Origin: Callipepla californica brunnescens
Taxonomy: Eukaryota > Chordata > Aves > Galliformes > Odontophoridae
Length of the DNA: 64,000 bases
Direction: 5' to 3'
NCBI GenBank assembly: GCA_023055505.1
Contig: JALIRH010000063.1
Coordinates: 1,567,501-1,631,500, forward strand
The position numbers and the translations under genes were made by a program. Shown here piece after piece: positions 11,261 to 24,320 of this stretch. Under the pieces are notes generated by a model. It ran no database searches. It saw only the letters and a list, made by a program, of their open reading frames with translations, and was not told the DNA's origin. Position 1 is the stretch's first letter; each line of letters starts with the position of its first letter.

Positions 11261-14200
11261 CGTCACGGCAGAAGGGAATTCGTCAGGTCTCTCTTAAGAA
11301 TAAAGCATATACCGGCCTGTCAAGCTTTAATCAGGTTTTGTCTTTCCTCCTGAAATAGCCGTGACTGTTTCTGCATTAACTTCTGCAGAGTCCCCCTCGG
11401 TGTGTTTTGGTCTGTTTTCCTGGGCTTCGTCTGGCTGCACGTGCTTGAAGTGCCCGACCCGGCTGTGGTTCCTCATTACGGGGTTGGTGTCGTGGCATTC
11501 GGCCTTTCTGCAGTCGTTGAGCTTCTGGGAGAACCGCTCTGGGTTCTAGCCCAAGCTCACTTGTTTGTAAGGCTTAAGGTTAGTAAGCTGAGCGCGTAGG
11601 GCTGTGTGTGTGTGAGAGAGAATGATCTTCTGTCGAAGAAAATGATGTAAAGGAAGTAAAGAACAGGTTCCTGAACTAGATCTTTATATGCTCAAGAGGG
11701 TTTTGAAAAGTAAATTATGGGCTGCTTCATGCTGCACAACTTGATTGTAATGTATTAGTGACGCTCAGTTGTCTCCTGTTTAAAAATTCAAATGAAACTT
11801 ATTTGTGAGTTATCCCCCTTATGTCATTAAATACATAATCGCGCGTGTTAATCGATGGGGGAGGCAGATGGCTTCCACAGTTCTGCTTTTCACAGTCGGT
11901 GTGAGATTATGAAATGCAACAGTTGAGGCCACAACTGCATCAAGCAGAATTTATTCCCGCACAAGGGTCTGGGGAAGTGCGATGGAGGAATTGTGTACCA
12001 TGGGATTTGAGAAAGTACAGAGACACTGCAGCCTAAGATGGCCAGTGCAGCAGGAAAACTGTGGTAGTCTAACTGACTTTGAATGCCTTATATTCCTTCA
12101 TGGACTGTGTGTGTGAAACTGAAGTGCTTTGTGTTCCTGTAGGTGGTTCAGTCGGCAAAAATGAATGCTCTTAATTTTCTCTTTCTTATAGGTAATTGCT
12201 GAAAGCCTTTCGATAGTGTCAAAATGCATTTTGACAGTTATTTTAGTTATCCTTTATCCGCAGTGGGGCCTTTACATTTTTTCCTTGGCTCAGGTAAGTT
12301 TCCTCTATTCTTTCTCTATATAAATTCCTGCTCTGAAATGTTACTTGCTACTGCCTTTGACATTTAGCCTGCGAATAGCACTGGGAGGTGAGAGAATGTT
12401 CCTTTGAGGTTAAGATTGAAGTATTTAGAGTTTTGGTGATGGTTGTTATTGACTTAGCGTTTTGACCCCAGTCGGTCTAATGGAGGTACAAGAGAGCACC
12501 TCTTGTATGTTTTCTATGTTTTGCACATAAAGGCAAGTTTCACTAATAAAGTTGTTGTTTTATACATGCTTTAGCTGTTCTTGAAATGTCAACTGTTGTT
12601 TTTTTTTTTTTTTTACCAAATAGTTGTTTTTAAATTTGACTCAACATAATCTCTCTAAAAATACTGGATACAATGTGAAAACAAGTTGACAAAGGACTGT
12701 GATGCTGATCTGCTGATTAAATGAAATTAAAATTGACAGCATTTTCTGTGGGGGGGAGGGAAATTACAATCATGCCTTTAGCTAGTTTAAAATTTGACAG
12801 GAGTAAGAACAGTTCTCACTGAATTTGCAAAGCTGGCACGTGGTTCTACATTTGTAAGATGGTTTTGTTTTACTGGTGGTTTTTGTTTGTTTTTCTTTCC
12901 CTGTCTTTTTAGCTTTTATATACCAGTGTTCTGGTAATGTGCTATGTGGTTTATTTTGCAACGTTCTTGGGATCTCCTGAAGCAACAAAGAAGTCATTTC
13001 CAATTACAAGAATGAAATCTCTGTTACCTACCCTGATGGAGGATAAGGTAGGTTGCACAGTTCCTTCTTAAGTCTTTGATGAGAGAGCTTCTGAAAACTA
13101 CTTGGAGGTGATGGAGATAAATGTGGAGCAATTTTGAGGTTATTTCTGCTCTTGGAAAGTGTGACTAGTTATGAAAAAGGGTTGCATAAAATTCTGTTTA
13201 CAATAGGTCTGTTAAAATCCTTGTCAGAAAACCATTATGAAACCAGAGCTCGTTGTTTCTGGGGCTTGTTGGTTGACTTGTCTTACAGTAGCTTTGCACA
13301 AACAGTTGGAGAGGGAACTTTTGCAGTGTTAAAGGAGGTGAGCTGGTATTGGGTAGAAGGCAGGAGAGAATCCAGGGCCATCCTATAGAGCTGGTACTTC
13401 AGCTTCTCCTCAGAAGAAACGTGGTGGTGCACAGTATCGTACAGATACTCAGAACTCTGATGTCCTCTGAAAAAGAAATGGAGCAAAGAAAGAAATGACA
13501 AGGCACAGTCAGGAAGAAGACATTCCAAATAAAAGTTTGAGATATTGAGAATATAAAGGCAGCTCCAGCTTGTGAGACTTGCAGGAATGCTTTGAAAAGC
13601 ACAGAATGATTTATATTACTGTGAGGGTGGGAGTTACGTTGGCATACTAAACAACTTTTCCCCCCTCTCTCATTACTGTTGAGTGAATTATTCTTTAGAA
13701 AGCTTATGCAGTTCCTTTGTCTGTTTGCAACATAAGTATTTTTCCACAGGGTAGGAAATCAGCCAGATCAGAGTGAAGTTCGTACTTCAGTGTAGTGATC
13801 TTTTATGGAAGTCATTAGTAGCTATGACATTGTGAGCTTTCCTCATTGATAGAATGGTTAGAGCTGACAGAGCAACACAGTGGCTTTCTGTTTTGTGTTT
13901 CTGCTCTGGTTCAGTCATGCTTATCGTGTTTCAGGATTTTGCTGTTTGTTTGCTTTTGCAGACTTTCCTTAACTGGAAGGAAGCACGGTTGGCTTGGAGC
14001 TTCTTCAAACAGTCCTTCCTGAAACAGATTTTGACAGAGGGTGAGGATTGATGTGCGGGCGTGTTGGAGGAAGGCAGGTGAATAGCGTTCACAAAACAGA
14101 CACTGAGCCTGGAAAGGGGTTGGAGGGGATGGTGTTCAGAGAGCAGCACCAGCAGATGTTGCCAACCCAGATGAAGTTATTGAAGGTTTTGGGGCCATTA

Positions 14201-17200
14201 CTGTTAGCAGTGCCTGAACGCATACTGGGAATGATGTAGGTGCTTGTCCTTACTTCTTTGTTTTTAATTTCTAGGTGAACGATATGTGATGACTTTTTTG
14301 AACGTGATAAATTTTGGTGATCAGGGTGAGTGTGGCGATGTTGTGGAACAGTGATGTAATTTTCTAGTTGTTACTTTCAGTCTGTTCCTGAAAATACTAG
14401 AAACAAGTGGGAAATAACATGATAATATGCAAGATTTCAAAACCATTGGGACTGTGACATTCATTTCAGTGAATGATGGATAAACAGATATAGAAAAATA
14501 AAGCAGTTTATTTGAGGATCGTGGAATGAAATTATTTTCCTTCAGATCAAAACTTTACACAGCAAAACATACGCAACTGTGTCTTTGTTTCTTTTTTAAA
14601 AAATTGGTAGTAGGAGGTATGGTATCTGATACATTACAGTTCTTTCTCTTTACTCTTTGGAAGGTTTTCTTCCTTTGGAATCTGTGTTTGCTGTTACAGC
14701 AGGAGCACCTCTTAGTAGCATTATCTCCAATGAATGTGTTCCATGAAAGTACAGTGTTGTTACAGAGTTACGTATAGCAGAAGTTCAGATGACAGCACTG
14801 AGGACACCACAGGTCTTAACTTGGGAAGAGAAGCAGGCTGTAGTTGCTGACCTGCTGCTAGAAGTTTCTTGGCTATTTTGAATTTATTTACTGGCAGTAG
14901 TACATTCTCCCTTAAGCGCAGACTTCATACGCTCGCTGCCAGAAGATTCATCCTCTTCTGGTCCTTCTCCCAAGGAACAAGTAAGCTGCCTTCTACTGCA
15001 GGAGTCTTCTAAAGATGGACGAGTGCAAAAATGCTCACGTTCTGGAAATGTTAAAGTTTGAATCAGAATCACCTGAAATCAGTCAGAACCTTGTGTTTGT
15101 TTCACTGTGAAGTTATAAAGCATTTATCCATATGCTGAACTTCATGTGCTTTTAGTGTCTGTGTTCTAGTAACATACCCAGATGTCTTAGCAGATTTAGA
15201 GCAATGCGTGGTGTCTTACTGAGTCTGAAGTGCTGGTAGGATGTCACCTAGGGTTTCTTGTTCTCTTCAGTTGAAAGCAAACAGCAAAAAAAAGAAGCCC
15301 CTCAGATTAGTTGTGCCTGTCTTTCTCTTCCTCTGTATCAGTTAAACCCTTACTCTCCTGTTCCCATTCAGAGAACAGACTCTCTTTTGTCTGGATCTTT
15401 TATTACCTTCCTCTTTAGTAAGAACTGAAGGGGGTGTTTGGGGGTGTTGCTAGATTTGCATTAAGTTCCTCTGGTTTTCCCTTTGTTTACCAGAAATGTG
15501 AAATAGGATTTTGTCTTGCTGTTGGTCCTGGAATTGTGCCAGAAAAAGGTGACAGTTTTGTTGGTGTCCTTTGTTTTTAAAGGTGTGTATGATATCGTGA
15601 ATAATCTCGGTTCACTGGTGGCCAGGTTCATCTTTTTGCCTATTGAAGAGAGCTTCTATGTCTTTTTTGCTAAAGTATTGGAAAGAGGGAAGAATGTAAA
15701 GGATCAGAAGCAGGTATGTTTGTTAATATCGTTTCTGTATGAGATGCTTGCCTTCTGTTGGAGATCAGTTGTATCAGGAATGTGACTGGTATGGGTGTGC
15801 ATTTAAATTTTTGATCATAGAGATTGTTGAAATGGAAGGAAATTTGAAATGGAGGCCGTGCCAAAGGAATCTAGACTGAAAAGCAAACATGTAAAAAAGC
15901 TAACAAAGCAAGAGTTAAGGGATACAATAGCATAATACTATTAGAATCTTTTGCTCTGAACAGTGTGATGTAAAGGCTTGTGTGCTGTGTATTTCCAGAT
16001 GTGCTGAGGCAGTTACAGTAGGTTAAATCACAAAAGCATTTTGTGGCAAATAAGTGCCACTTGACAGTATGTGGCTGACTTGAAAATACGACTAGCTGGT
16101 GAGCACAGGCGCTTCCAGAAGGTGCTGTCTGCAGGAGGAGAGAGCTGTATTTTAGCTGGGCTGTGGGATTGTGTGCACAGTAATGATGGTTACGTGCAGA
16201 AGTTTCTGTATGCTCTAGTTGAGACATTCTTAATCAGTTGGGAAGATCACAGTCAGATGAAGACGTACTTGTGTGTGTTTGATGTTGGACAGTTGGACTG
16301 GATGATCTGGTAGATCTGGTAGATCTTTACCAACCTTGGTGATCCTGTGATTCTATACCCAGTGTCTTTGTGTGTCCAGCACACCTGGCAAGGTGTTTGA
16401 CTTCTCATAGGGTGTGCAGTCAGCTGCATCTTATGATGTACAGAACTGAAGTTGCTCATGCTGCTGTGGCAAATCTTGTAGTCCAACGAAGCAGTGACGA
16501 TGTGACCCTTTTGGTGATTCAGGCTGTGCTTTTCTTTGCTATTTACTGGCTCTGAACAGGTGCAGCTGTTGTGTGCCCCTTTCCTTAAGCCCTGAAACAG
16601 AGCTGTTTATGGCTAGAGTTCTGCATATAACAAAGAGAATAATGAATCCATGAGCGTTGTTGGAAGCTAGGACCGCATGCGTAGTTGTTTCAGTGACAAA
16701 GAATAATTTTAATCCCTTCTTGCGTTATGCCAGTGAATTTTTCCCTGTGGATTAGTTTTTCTTTGTGAAAATAACAGTTGTGCTGATTCTGGTTCATGTA
16801 ATTGATTGCTGGTTTTTGTTTTGTTTTTGTTTTCTCTCTAGGATGATGTTGCTATGGCTGCAAATGTGTTAGAATTGCTGTTGAAGCTTGTACTTCTGAT
16901 TGGCCTTACCATCACTGTTTTTGGATATGCCTTTTCTCAGCTGGCTCTGGATATTTATGGAGGTTCAATGCTCAGTTCTGGAACAGGTAAAAGATTTTAG
17001 ATCTCCAAAACAGAAACTGCAGCTCTTGGGTCAGTCAGCTTTCTGTCAGAAAAGTCACCTCAAGTTAAAAGAAGCTTTTAAGTACTGACTCCTGGTGTGT
17101 GTTTTGAACTGAATTACGCTATGTTGTCACGTGGCCTTATTTTGGTAAAATTATGTAATTCCTTCGTCCCACTGTAGGTGCTTACATTTAGAATATTCCA

Positions 17201-20200
17201 ACTGTAGCATTCTAGCTAGTGGAGTTGCCTGTAGGGATGGTTGCAGAAGAAGGAATGGTGCTCAGTAGTAGTATTGGTGATACTGGGAGGTTTATGAGAA
17301 GGATGGATAAAGAAATTGGCTTTTCATATCTTGTGTCATGTGTACCTGCATGGCTACTCACAGTCATGCCGTATCATCTAACAGCAAATGCAGTGAGGCA
17401 CTCCCTGCTTTACCTCTGTAACCTGCTGACTCAAATGGATCTGATGCTAGTTACCGTTGGGGCTCATCAGTGCTGCGTTACTCTCATCAGTAACAAACAG
17501 TGCATCTCTCTCGTAAGATTGCCTCGGGTGTATTGTACAGGATAAAGTTAGATCATAAAGTACCAGATTTTTCAGGTAGGAGACGTGTTTTGGGAAAAGC
17601 TGTTATGCGTGGACGTGATGTATGTGTACAAGCAGTTCTTCAGAAATGCAGCTCTTTAACACTAACTTGTTTCCACAACCCTGCTAGTTGCTCTTCGTAG
17701 GCTTTTGTTTCTTCTGTGAAGCTATCACCTTGCCCAAATCCAGCATGTGATGCTTCTGTAAGAGCATCTTCACATGTGTGGCCACTTGGAGCTGAAAGAA
17801 AAATGATTTCAAAATCTGAATGGAGAATTTTGAAGTTCCATACACTGGTAAAAAACAGTCAAATTCGAGCATCTTGTCTTAATCCAGCACAGTTTTGAAT
17901 ATGTTGGGCAGCCTTGCTGTTTTTTCTTACTTTTGTATTCAAAACGTGTATTTGATTGCTTTGAACACATTACAGTGTCTATTGGTTCTTTTTCACAAAT
18001 ATCTCTACAGTGAAGGAGTTGGTTTGTAGTGTGGTAGGGAATCCCATTTAATAAAATAATCACTCTTGCAGTGGAGGGTAACTATTACTATCTTGTATTT
18101 CATTTTTGGTTTTACTTTGCCTTGTTTATTCTATTTGTGTTCTTGTCAAGATGTCTAGACCATAAGCTTCATTGAAGGAACATGAAAGTTGCCGGTATTG
18201 TCAGTGACAATGTTACTCTTTTATCGTCAAATATAAAAACAAGGTGGTTTTGTAAAAGAAATAATAAGCCATTTATCCTTTTAATAATATTATCTTTGTT
18301 TTGTTCTAGGTCCAGATCTTCTCCGGTGCTACTCTTTATATGTCCTGTTTCTTGCTGTCAATGGAGTAACAGAATGCTTCACATTTGCTTTGATGTGCAA
18401 AGAAGAGGTAGACAGGTAAAGAGGATCCCCTGTGTATTTCTGTAATTATCTGTATATGATATGCATGAAGCATGTAAATGGGGAGCAACTGTTCAGCTTG
18501 GATATTTACCTGGAAATACTTTTCTTTTACTGTAAAGCCAGTTTCTTTTTGCAGTCATTTTAAGGTCTGTGCCAGGTGCACAGGATGGGCAAGAGCACAT
18601 ATGGGAATTTTGGTTTTCATATACTTGTATTTGTTAGATCAGTTTCTCATGATTTGATAAAGTGCTCGGTGCATTTGAAGCCATGAAACTGTAGGAAGGC
18701 CCTGCCCCTTGAAAGCCAAACTGCTTGTTTAGTGCTGGTGTGCAGGTCTCGGTGTAGAAGCTTTAGTAAGTGTTTAAACATTTGGGTAAGAAAAACCCAA
18801 AATGAAAAGGTTATTAGCTTCTGGTAGAAAGCTAACTGGGAAATAAATTTAAATGCAAAGTCTCATTTACTATACACGTACTTGAGCGGAAGTGCCAGCT
18901 TTTAAGACAGGCTGTTGTTTAAAATTCGTTAAAATCTTGCAACTGTTGAAACTGAATCTGAAAAGTTTTATGCCTCACATTTGGAATGATTTGAGTTAGG
19001 CGTGTGAGTTCAGTGCTTTATCTGCCTTGAAGAGAGCATTGGACTGAATGACTTCCTGAGATCTCTTCCAGCCCGGATGTTTTCCTGGTTCTCAGTTTGT
19101 TCTGCCACATTGGCTGTATCCTGATGGCTGTCACTGGACTTATTTCACTTCTGTACCAGTTGTCCGTTGTTCATATTCCAATTTAATTAGGCCTTTTTTA
19201 GGTCAATTAATTAAATGAGATCTGCTAAGAAATTGTTTTTATGCTAGCAAGGGCTACTTTCCTCACCTTTTCCAAGTATGAACTTCTCTTCAAAGCTGCT
19301 GTTTGGAGAAGGAATTAAGTGTCATCTCATTGAGCATTATTTTTCTTGAATTACCTGGTAGAGTAGGAAAAAATAATCAATCAATAATTGCTAATTATTG
19401 TTATAAAGTTTGGTCTTCTGGAATGAATACACAGATGAATAGTGAGACAGACTTTCCTTTGCTTAACGTAGTCCTTGCTTCAGCTTGCTGAAAATATTAA
19501 TTCTTGTAGTGTTTATTTTCCTTATAGCTTTGTTCTCAGCCTTGCTGTCTGTTACTGATGGAAGAAGTTGTCGCTCCTGCATGTTTTAGAAGTTAATGGA
19601 TTTTTATCTTTTGAAAATGCATTTAGTATTAGCAGCTGCATGGATTGTTTATATGGTTTCTTTTTCCTAGATACAACTTCGTTATGCTGGCCTTGTCCTT
19701 CATGTTTCTGTGCATCTCTTATTTCTTGACCCGCTGGCATGGCAGTGTTGGCTTTATCCTTGCCAACTGCTTTAATATGGGTATTCGAATTGCTCACAGC
19801 ATCCATTATATCTATGATTACTTCAAGGAAAGCTCCTACAGGCCTTTGACAGGCTTGCTTCCCTCGCCATTTTTAATACTTGCTTATATCATAAGTGGAG
19901 GAATTACTGCTTTTTCAGAGGTACGTATCTGTCCCAAGATTTTCCTTTCACTGTGAAGGTTTGTCAGATGATTTTATTACAGAAGAAATATTGTTAACAG
20001 AAAATGCTTATGACTTGTAGCTTAGGAGATTTCCATTACAAGCTTGCACGGCCGCATATAATTACATGTCTTTGTTTAATTATATTGATCTTCAGATTTG
20101 TGCCTGCTACACCTTTTCCAGGGGGCTAAGGACTGTTTACCTAAGGAGTAAAATTGTTCTGCTGTCTGTAAATCTGTGTTCTTGGTAATTCATTGTGATA

Positions 20201-20949
20201 GCATAAAGAAACAAAAGTGGCTCAAAACACATTGCTTGCATTGAGGTTACAGAATGGTAATTGCACAGGCCAGTTATTACAGAGATGGTCACGTTTCAGC
20301 ATGCAGAAATCTGACAGGTGTAAATCCATGACGCCTTAGAAAGGAGAGCTTTATTTCTGGAGGTTTCCAGTGGCCCTTTTTTTCTGAAAGGGAGCTGAAT
20401 AGGTTGGGGCAAAATGGCAGACCTGTGTGGACAGCATCAACTGTGTGTCAGTTTTCCTTATATATTAACGCATTTGCCATGGCAAATAACTTCCACATCT
20501 GTGAGTTATACACTGAGTACTCATTTTCTGCTGCTTGGTTTTTTTTTTTGTTTTGTTTTTTTTTTTGTGTGTGTGTGAAGAAAGCAAGTGCTGTGACTAG
20601 GAAGGATGTTTTTTTGTAGGATCAGTGCATGTGACAAATCTTACTTGCATCACACTCCATGTTCACCACGACGGCATGGTGGAATGCTCTCAGGAGGTGC
20701 TGGACCTCATGTTTTAGTGTAACAGTTTACCTACCTTCTGCTGCCTAGTTTTCCATCTGCTGCTTGTTTCCTTTCTTGTTTTAGGAATTCTTCTGCTGCA
20801 ATAAGGGTTGGACAGCACGGCTGATTCACATCAGCATCGGGGCACTGTGCTTTGCAGCTACCACCGTTACGATGTTCTGCACAGAGACCAAGCTGATCCA
20901 CTTTGTCAGAAGCCAGTTCCTCTCCCAGTATATGAAGAAAGGAACATGA
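10677..20949 (+). CDS. RFT1: RFT1 homolog, ER membrane protein of dolichol-linked oligosaccharide synthesis; complete, 13 coding exons
   Basis: Coding exons: 10677-10739, 10859-10944, 11063-11179, 11389-11578, 12192-12293, 12913-13047, 13962-14040, 14275-14325, 15583-15713, 16842-16986, 18310-18415, 19671-19920, 20785-20949 (TGA at 20947). They total 1620 nt, 539 residues, with no frame break; every intron is GT-AG. Exon 1 gives 21 codons, as I recall for human RFT1. The start is the only ATG after an in-frame TGA at 10644, although its Kozak context is weak (C at -3). Recognisable blocks are [13 protein letters not shown] (51-63 region onward), [80 protein letters not shown] and TETKLIHF near the C terminus. 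Many hydrophobic segments fit the multi-pass MATE-like fold. R37, R67 and K152, positions I recall as altered in RFT1-CDG, are unchanged. The family acts in N-glycosylation around Man5GlcNAc2-PP-dolichol; the proposed flippase activity is disputed. Introns are compact (118-1323 bp). Confidence 0.97.
11195..11208 (+). repeat. G14 homopolymer just inside RFT1 intron 3
   Basis: Fourteen consecutive G begin 15 nt downstream of the exon 3 donor (GT at 11180). G runs at this distance are known to bind hnRNP H/F and can modulate 5' splice-site use. The exact length may be uncertain, since such runs are error-prone in sequencing. Confidence 0.9.
16286..16358 (+). mobile_element. CR1 3' tail fragment in RFT1 intron 9
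   Basis: GTTGGACTGGATGATCTGG followed by CCTGTGATTCTATA is the standard CR1 3' end. A local triplication of GATCTGGTA replaces the usual single copy. Plus orientation, same as RFT1. Confidence 0.75.
19031..19092 (+). mobile_element. CR1 3' UTR fragment in RFT1 intron 11
   Basis: ATTGGACTGAATGACTTCCTGAGATCTCTTCCAGCCC resembles the conserved CR1 3' UTR block (TTGGACTTGATGATCTC..GAGGTCCCTTCCA). Short and diverged. Confidence 0.6.
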
Positions 20950-22030
20950 AATGCTTGTGGGCAAAATAATTCTTGTATCCACATGGGTGGTTTTTTTTGT
21001 TTTGTTTGTTTTGAACAGATCTTCATGGGAGAAGGTTTCCTGTGAATTTGTTTGGAGGTATTGATAATGACAGTATAAAAGGTTGCTCACTAAGCTAGTC
21101 CATTCAGCAAAAGAGAACTGAGTAATTTTCTCTTTGTGCATCTTTTTATTTATTTATTTTTTAAGCTTTTCGTTCTTTGGTGATGTAACACACCTGCCTG
21201 ACATAAACTGATTGCCAGAGCTGATGTGGGGAGCTCCCACTCTTACTGGTAAGGAATACATATATGAAGGCACTGTATGGCTTACATCTTAATTAAGAAT
21301 GCCCTGAATGAGTACTGTGGGCTGTTGAAAAAAGTTAGAAAAGAAATTTTTGACACTTTAGAAACAAACACCAAAACCTGAAGCAAACATTAGAGCAAGG
21401 ACCAGTCACAAGGTGACTGTTACCAAAATAGAACATAATGCAGAGCAGGGAAATTTGAGTTATCAGTGTTCTGAAGTGTAAAGCATTAAACAGACAGTTC
21501 TGACAGTTGCAGGGAAGTTACTGGAAGCTACACAGGAAAACTTCATTGTGGCTTCTTCTTAACCCTTGAGTTTGCAGTGTCGGTCATGTCTTCCCAGTGG
21601 TAGGTGGGTTTGGGGGAGTATAATTTTATAAAATGAGTACCTCAAAAGAGCACTTAGTAATGTAATGATTTTAGAGGTCGGTGGGGATGGGTGGAGAATT
21701 TATGCTACTGATGGTGCCCTGGTGATAGTTGGTTTCAAAAAAAAATATTGTGAAATTAATAAAGACGATGCCATTACCACCAGCAACTCATGTTTGATGT
21801 CACAGCATCAGATATCAAGAAAATATATGTGCAAAAGCTTGAAAAATGAATAATGCTATGCAGATTGTCATCAAAGCTCCATGTTAAACTCCACTAGGAA
21901 TGGCAGCCCGTCAGTGAGCTAGCCTGATGCATTAGTGTCTCAAAAACAAGGTCAAACATCCCACTAGTTTTGTCTTTGTTGCTCCCTGTCATTATGTTTT
22001 AATAAAAAATACGTAAGTTTTGTTACCCGA
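20950..22030 (+). other. RFT1: RFT1 3' untranslated region with two candidate polyadenylation signals
   Basis: After the TGA at 20947 there is about 1 kb of non-coding DNA. AATAAA hexamers occur at 21758-21763 and 22001-22006. The second is followed by T/G-rich sequence (GTTTTGTT), which fits a cleavage site near 22020-22030. Minus-strand CR1 sequence begins soon afterwards, from about 22228. Which signal is used cannot be told from sequence. Confidence 0.6.
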
Positions 22031-22227
22031 CGTATGTAAGTTTATTACATGTGTTATATGCAGCCCATGGCACTTCTTGCTTGCACAGGATTCACAGGCA
22101 AGACAAAAGGTTGGACACTCAGGAAGTGCACTTTGCACAGACTCCCTGTCTTACTCCTTTGCTGCTCAAGGCCATTATTTATTTATGCACTGAAAATACA
22201 GGCAGTGGTGTTACCATCCTGTTTGAC

Positions 22228-22480
22228 ACATACGCGCTCACTCTTGCTGTAGGTGTTCAGTGCTCCACCCAGCTGGACCTTTGACCTTGAATGCCTCCAA
22301 GGATGGAGCATCCACCACATCGCTGGGCAGCCTGTTCCAGTGCCTCAGCACTCTCATTGTGAATTGCTTTTTCCTCATCTCTGGTTTACAGCAGATGAAC
22401 TGTATGGGTCCATGCCTGTGTCTGGCATTGCTTTGTTCCAGGTGCAGCACCCAGCATTTCCTCTGGAGTCATTTCACAGT
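22228..22480 (-). mobile_element. CR1 LINE fragment, ORF2 C-terminal part
   Basis: The minus strand reads MRKKQFTMRVLRHWNRLPSD...APSLEAFKVK, the usual CR1 ORF2 C-terminal block (…HWNRLPxEVVxSPSLExFKxxLD). It starts directly behind the RFT1 polyadenylation region and is probably the downstream part of the broken CR1 that continues at 22850-23110 and 23590-24090. Confidence 0.85.
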
Positions 22481-22849
22481 TGGTGAAAGTTGTCTGAGTG
22501 AGATAACTGTTTTCATTGCTGGGGCATGTAGGTGAACTAGGTGTTATGGAGCAAAAGCCTGAGTTGCTACTGCAGAAAAGCAGAATTACAATGTGAAAAC
22601 AAAGGGACAGCAGAATGTTGGGTGTCTGACTGGCAGTTTGAGCTTCACTGGGACTGCTCACCAGGTGGGGAGTTCATCCACCCAGAGAAGGGCTTAAGGA
22701 TGTAGTTCATCCAAAAGATATTCTAGTATGGGAACAGGGAGCTTTTGTGGATGAAAATGCATTGAGCAAGGCTGGAAAAGCATTTGTGGTCTGTTAGAGG
22801 AGCATTATATCTAAGGCTGTACTAAGGTAGGACTTCATGCTGATAGTGA
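22481..22849. other. Unassigned stretch between CR1 pieces
   Basis: No CR1 coding similarity recognised and no gene. Probably unrecognisably decayed CR1 sequence or inserted DNA. Confidence 0.4.
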
Positions 22850-23110
22850 GGGTTGCTGTGACCCGGGTGCTAGACCTTGCATCTGGATTTCTTCAGCTTC
22901 TTGTGCTTCTCCTGGGCCCACTGATCAGCCTGGTGGCATTCTGTCCCTCAGGCATGTTGACCATGCTGTACAGTTTGGTGTCATCCGCAAGTTCACTGGG
23001 GGTGTGCTCAGTCTCACTGCTAATCTAATTGATAAAGATATTAAAAAGTATCAGTCGTGGCATAGACCCCTGAGGGACACCACTGGTCACTTCTGGGCAT
23101 TTTGCTGTTG
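22850..23110 (-). mobile_element. CR1 LINE fragment, reverse transcriptase
   Basis: The minus-strand conceptual reading contains VPQGSMPRLILFNIFIN and then LADDTKLYSMVN, the CR1 reverse transcriptase region around the YADD-type catalytic motif (here LADD). Several stops are present. It is in the right order and orientation to belong to the same element as 22228-22480. Confidence 0.8.
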
Positions 23111-23589
23111 ACCAGTTCCTGTGCATGCCATAACAGAGCTCCGAACACAGACTTGTGGCTACCAAGAATTGTGTCATCATGGCATAAATTTTGTTCTTTC
23201 TCTGCAGTATTAAAATTCTGCCATAGATTTCATGGTTATTTCTTTGTACTAAAGATAAAGTTTGCTTTTATGTTAGAGGGACGTAATGTGGAGCCAGTGG
23301 GTGTCAAGCAACTAAGAACAGGCATAAGCAGTTCACAGCGTTATTCAAGTGATGTATTCTAGTTCACTTGCTAGAATGTTAGCCAGAAACAAAGGTCTGT
23401 CTGACACATGGGACCCTCTGTTCCCCTCAGAAGGGAACTGCCTACAACAGTCACCTTTTATTCTTTGGCAGAGGTAGTCCTGAGGCACAGAGTGGACTGC
23501 CTTGCCCCAAGCAACATCATAGGTGCACCTTCCACTGCTTCCTCACTTAACCATCCCTCGAGTCCCAAAGCCCCAAATCAATTATGCAA

Positions 23590-24090
23590 GGGCACCTGAG
23601 AAGATGAGGGAGGAAGTTGGGCTGCAAGGCTGAGCAGGGACCCATTGCCATTCCTCCCCAACTCTTAGGTCCCCTCCTTTTGCCTGATGGAGACAGGGCA
23701 GGGGGTACACCACTACCTGGGGTGTATCACCCTGGTACCCTTCCTGTAGGTGCAGCAGGGTGCTGCTCCGCCCATCCATCTCCTGCTCACGCTTCCTGGT
23801 GCGTGATCTCATCCTAATCTCTCCACCTCCTCCTCAAGCTCTGCCACCAGGCTGAGCAGCTCATCCCGTTGCTGACACCTCACACAGGTGCTGTCTCTGC
23901 CACGCTGCAATGGCAGAAACAGGCTCAGGGAGTGCCCCGCAGCCAGAGACATGCACAGGTTCACTTCTGGGCAGGCACTCTGTTCTTTTTGGCAAGAGCT
24001 TTCTGCCCAGTGGAGACCCCGGCTCCATTTGTGTCTGGGAGGATGCTGATAGGTGAGCCTGTCTCCTGAGCGGGGAGGGGACCTTCAAGG
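23590..24090 (-). mobile_element. Probable CR1 ORF1-like fragment
   Basis: GC-rich stretch. Its minus strand reads DELLSLVAELEEEVERL, a coiled-coil block like that of CR1 ORF1, followed by frame-shifted proline- and glycine-rich sequence. Position and orientation fit the 5' part of the broken CR1 whose reverse transcriptase lies at 22850-23110. Assignment rests on the coiled-coil motif and context, so it is less sure than the other pieces. Confidence 0.5.
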
Positions 24091-24307
24091 CAAAAAATGA
24101 ACAAAGTAAGTTAGTGTGCTAGCGGGAGGCAGGAGTCCAACCTTTTCAGGTATCTGCCACGGGCAACGGTGAGCAACAAGAAAGATGTCTTGTTGGACGT
24201 TTCGCTCTGTCACCTCGTCAAGCTGAAACAGAAACAACTCTTCAGCTGTTTGTAACAGGAATCGGCTTTACTGCTTCCAGCCTTCCGACGACATTGACAT
24301 ACCTAAG
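24091..24307. other. Unassigned short stretch
   Basis: May be the 5' UTR of the minus-strand CR1. Nothing else seen. Confidence 0.3.
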
Positions 24308-24320
24308 CCACTAGATGGCA
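24308..24320 (+). promoter_or_regulatory. CTCF-like site, best match in the window
   Basis: CCACTAGATGGCA fits the CTCF core CCASYAGRKGGCA at every position. It lies between the broken CR1 behind RFT1 and the large gene-free flank, a plausible place for a domain boundary. Motif match only. Confidence 0.6.

Noticed and set aside
20731..21141. 136-codon minus-strand ORF
   Set aside because: Antisense to the last RFT1 exon and 3' UTR, with no recognisable domain.
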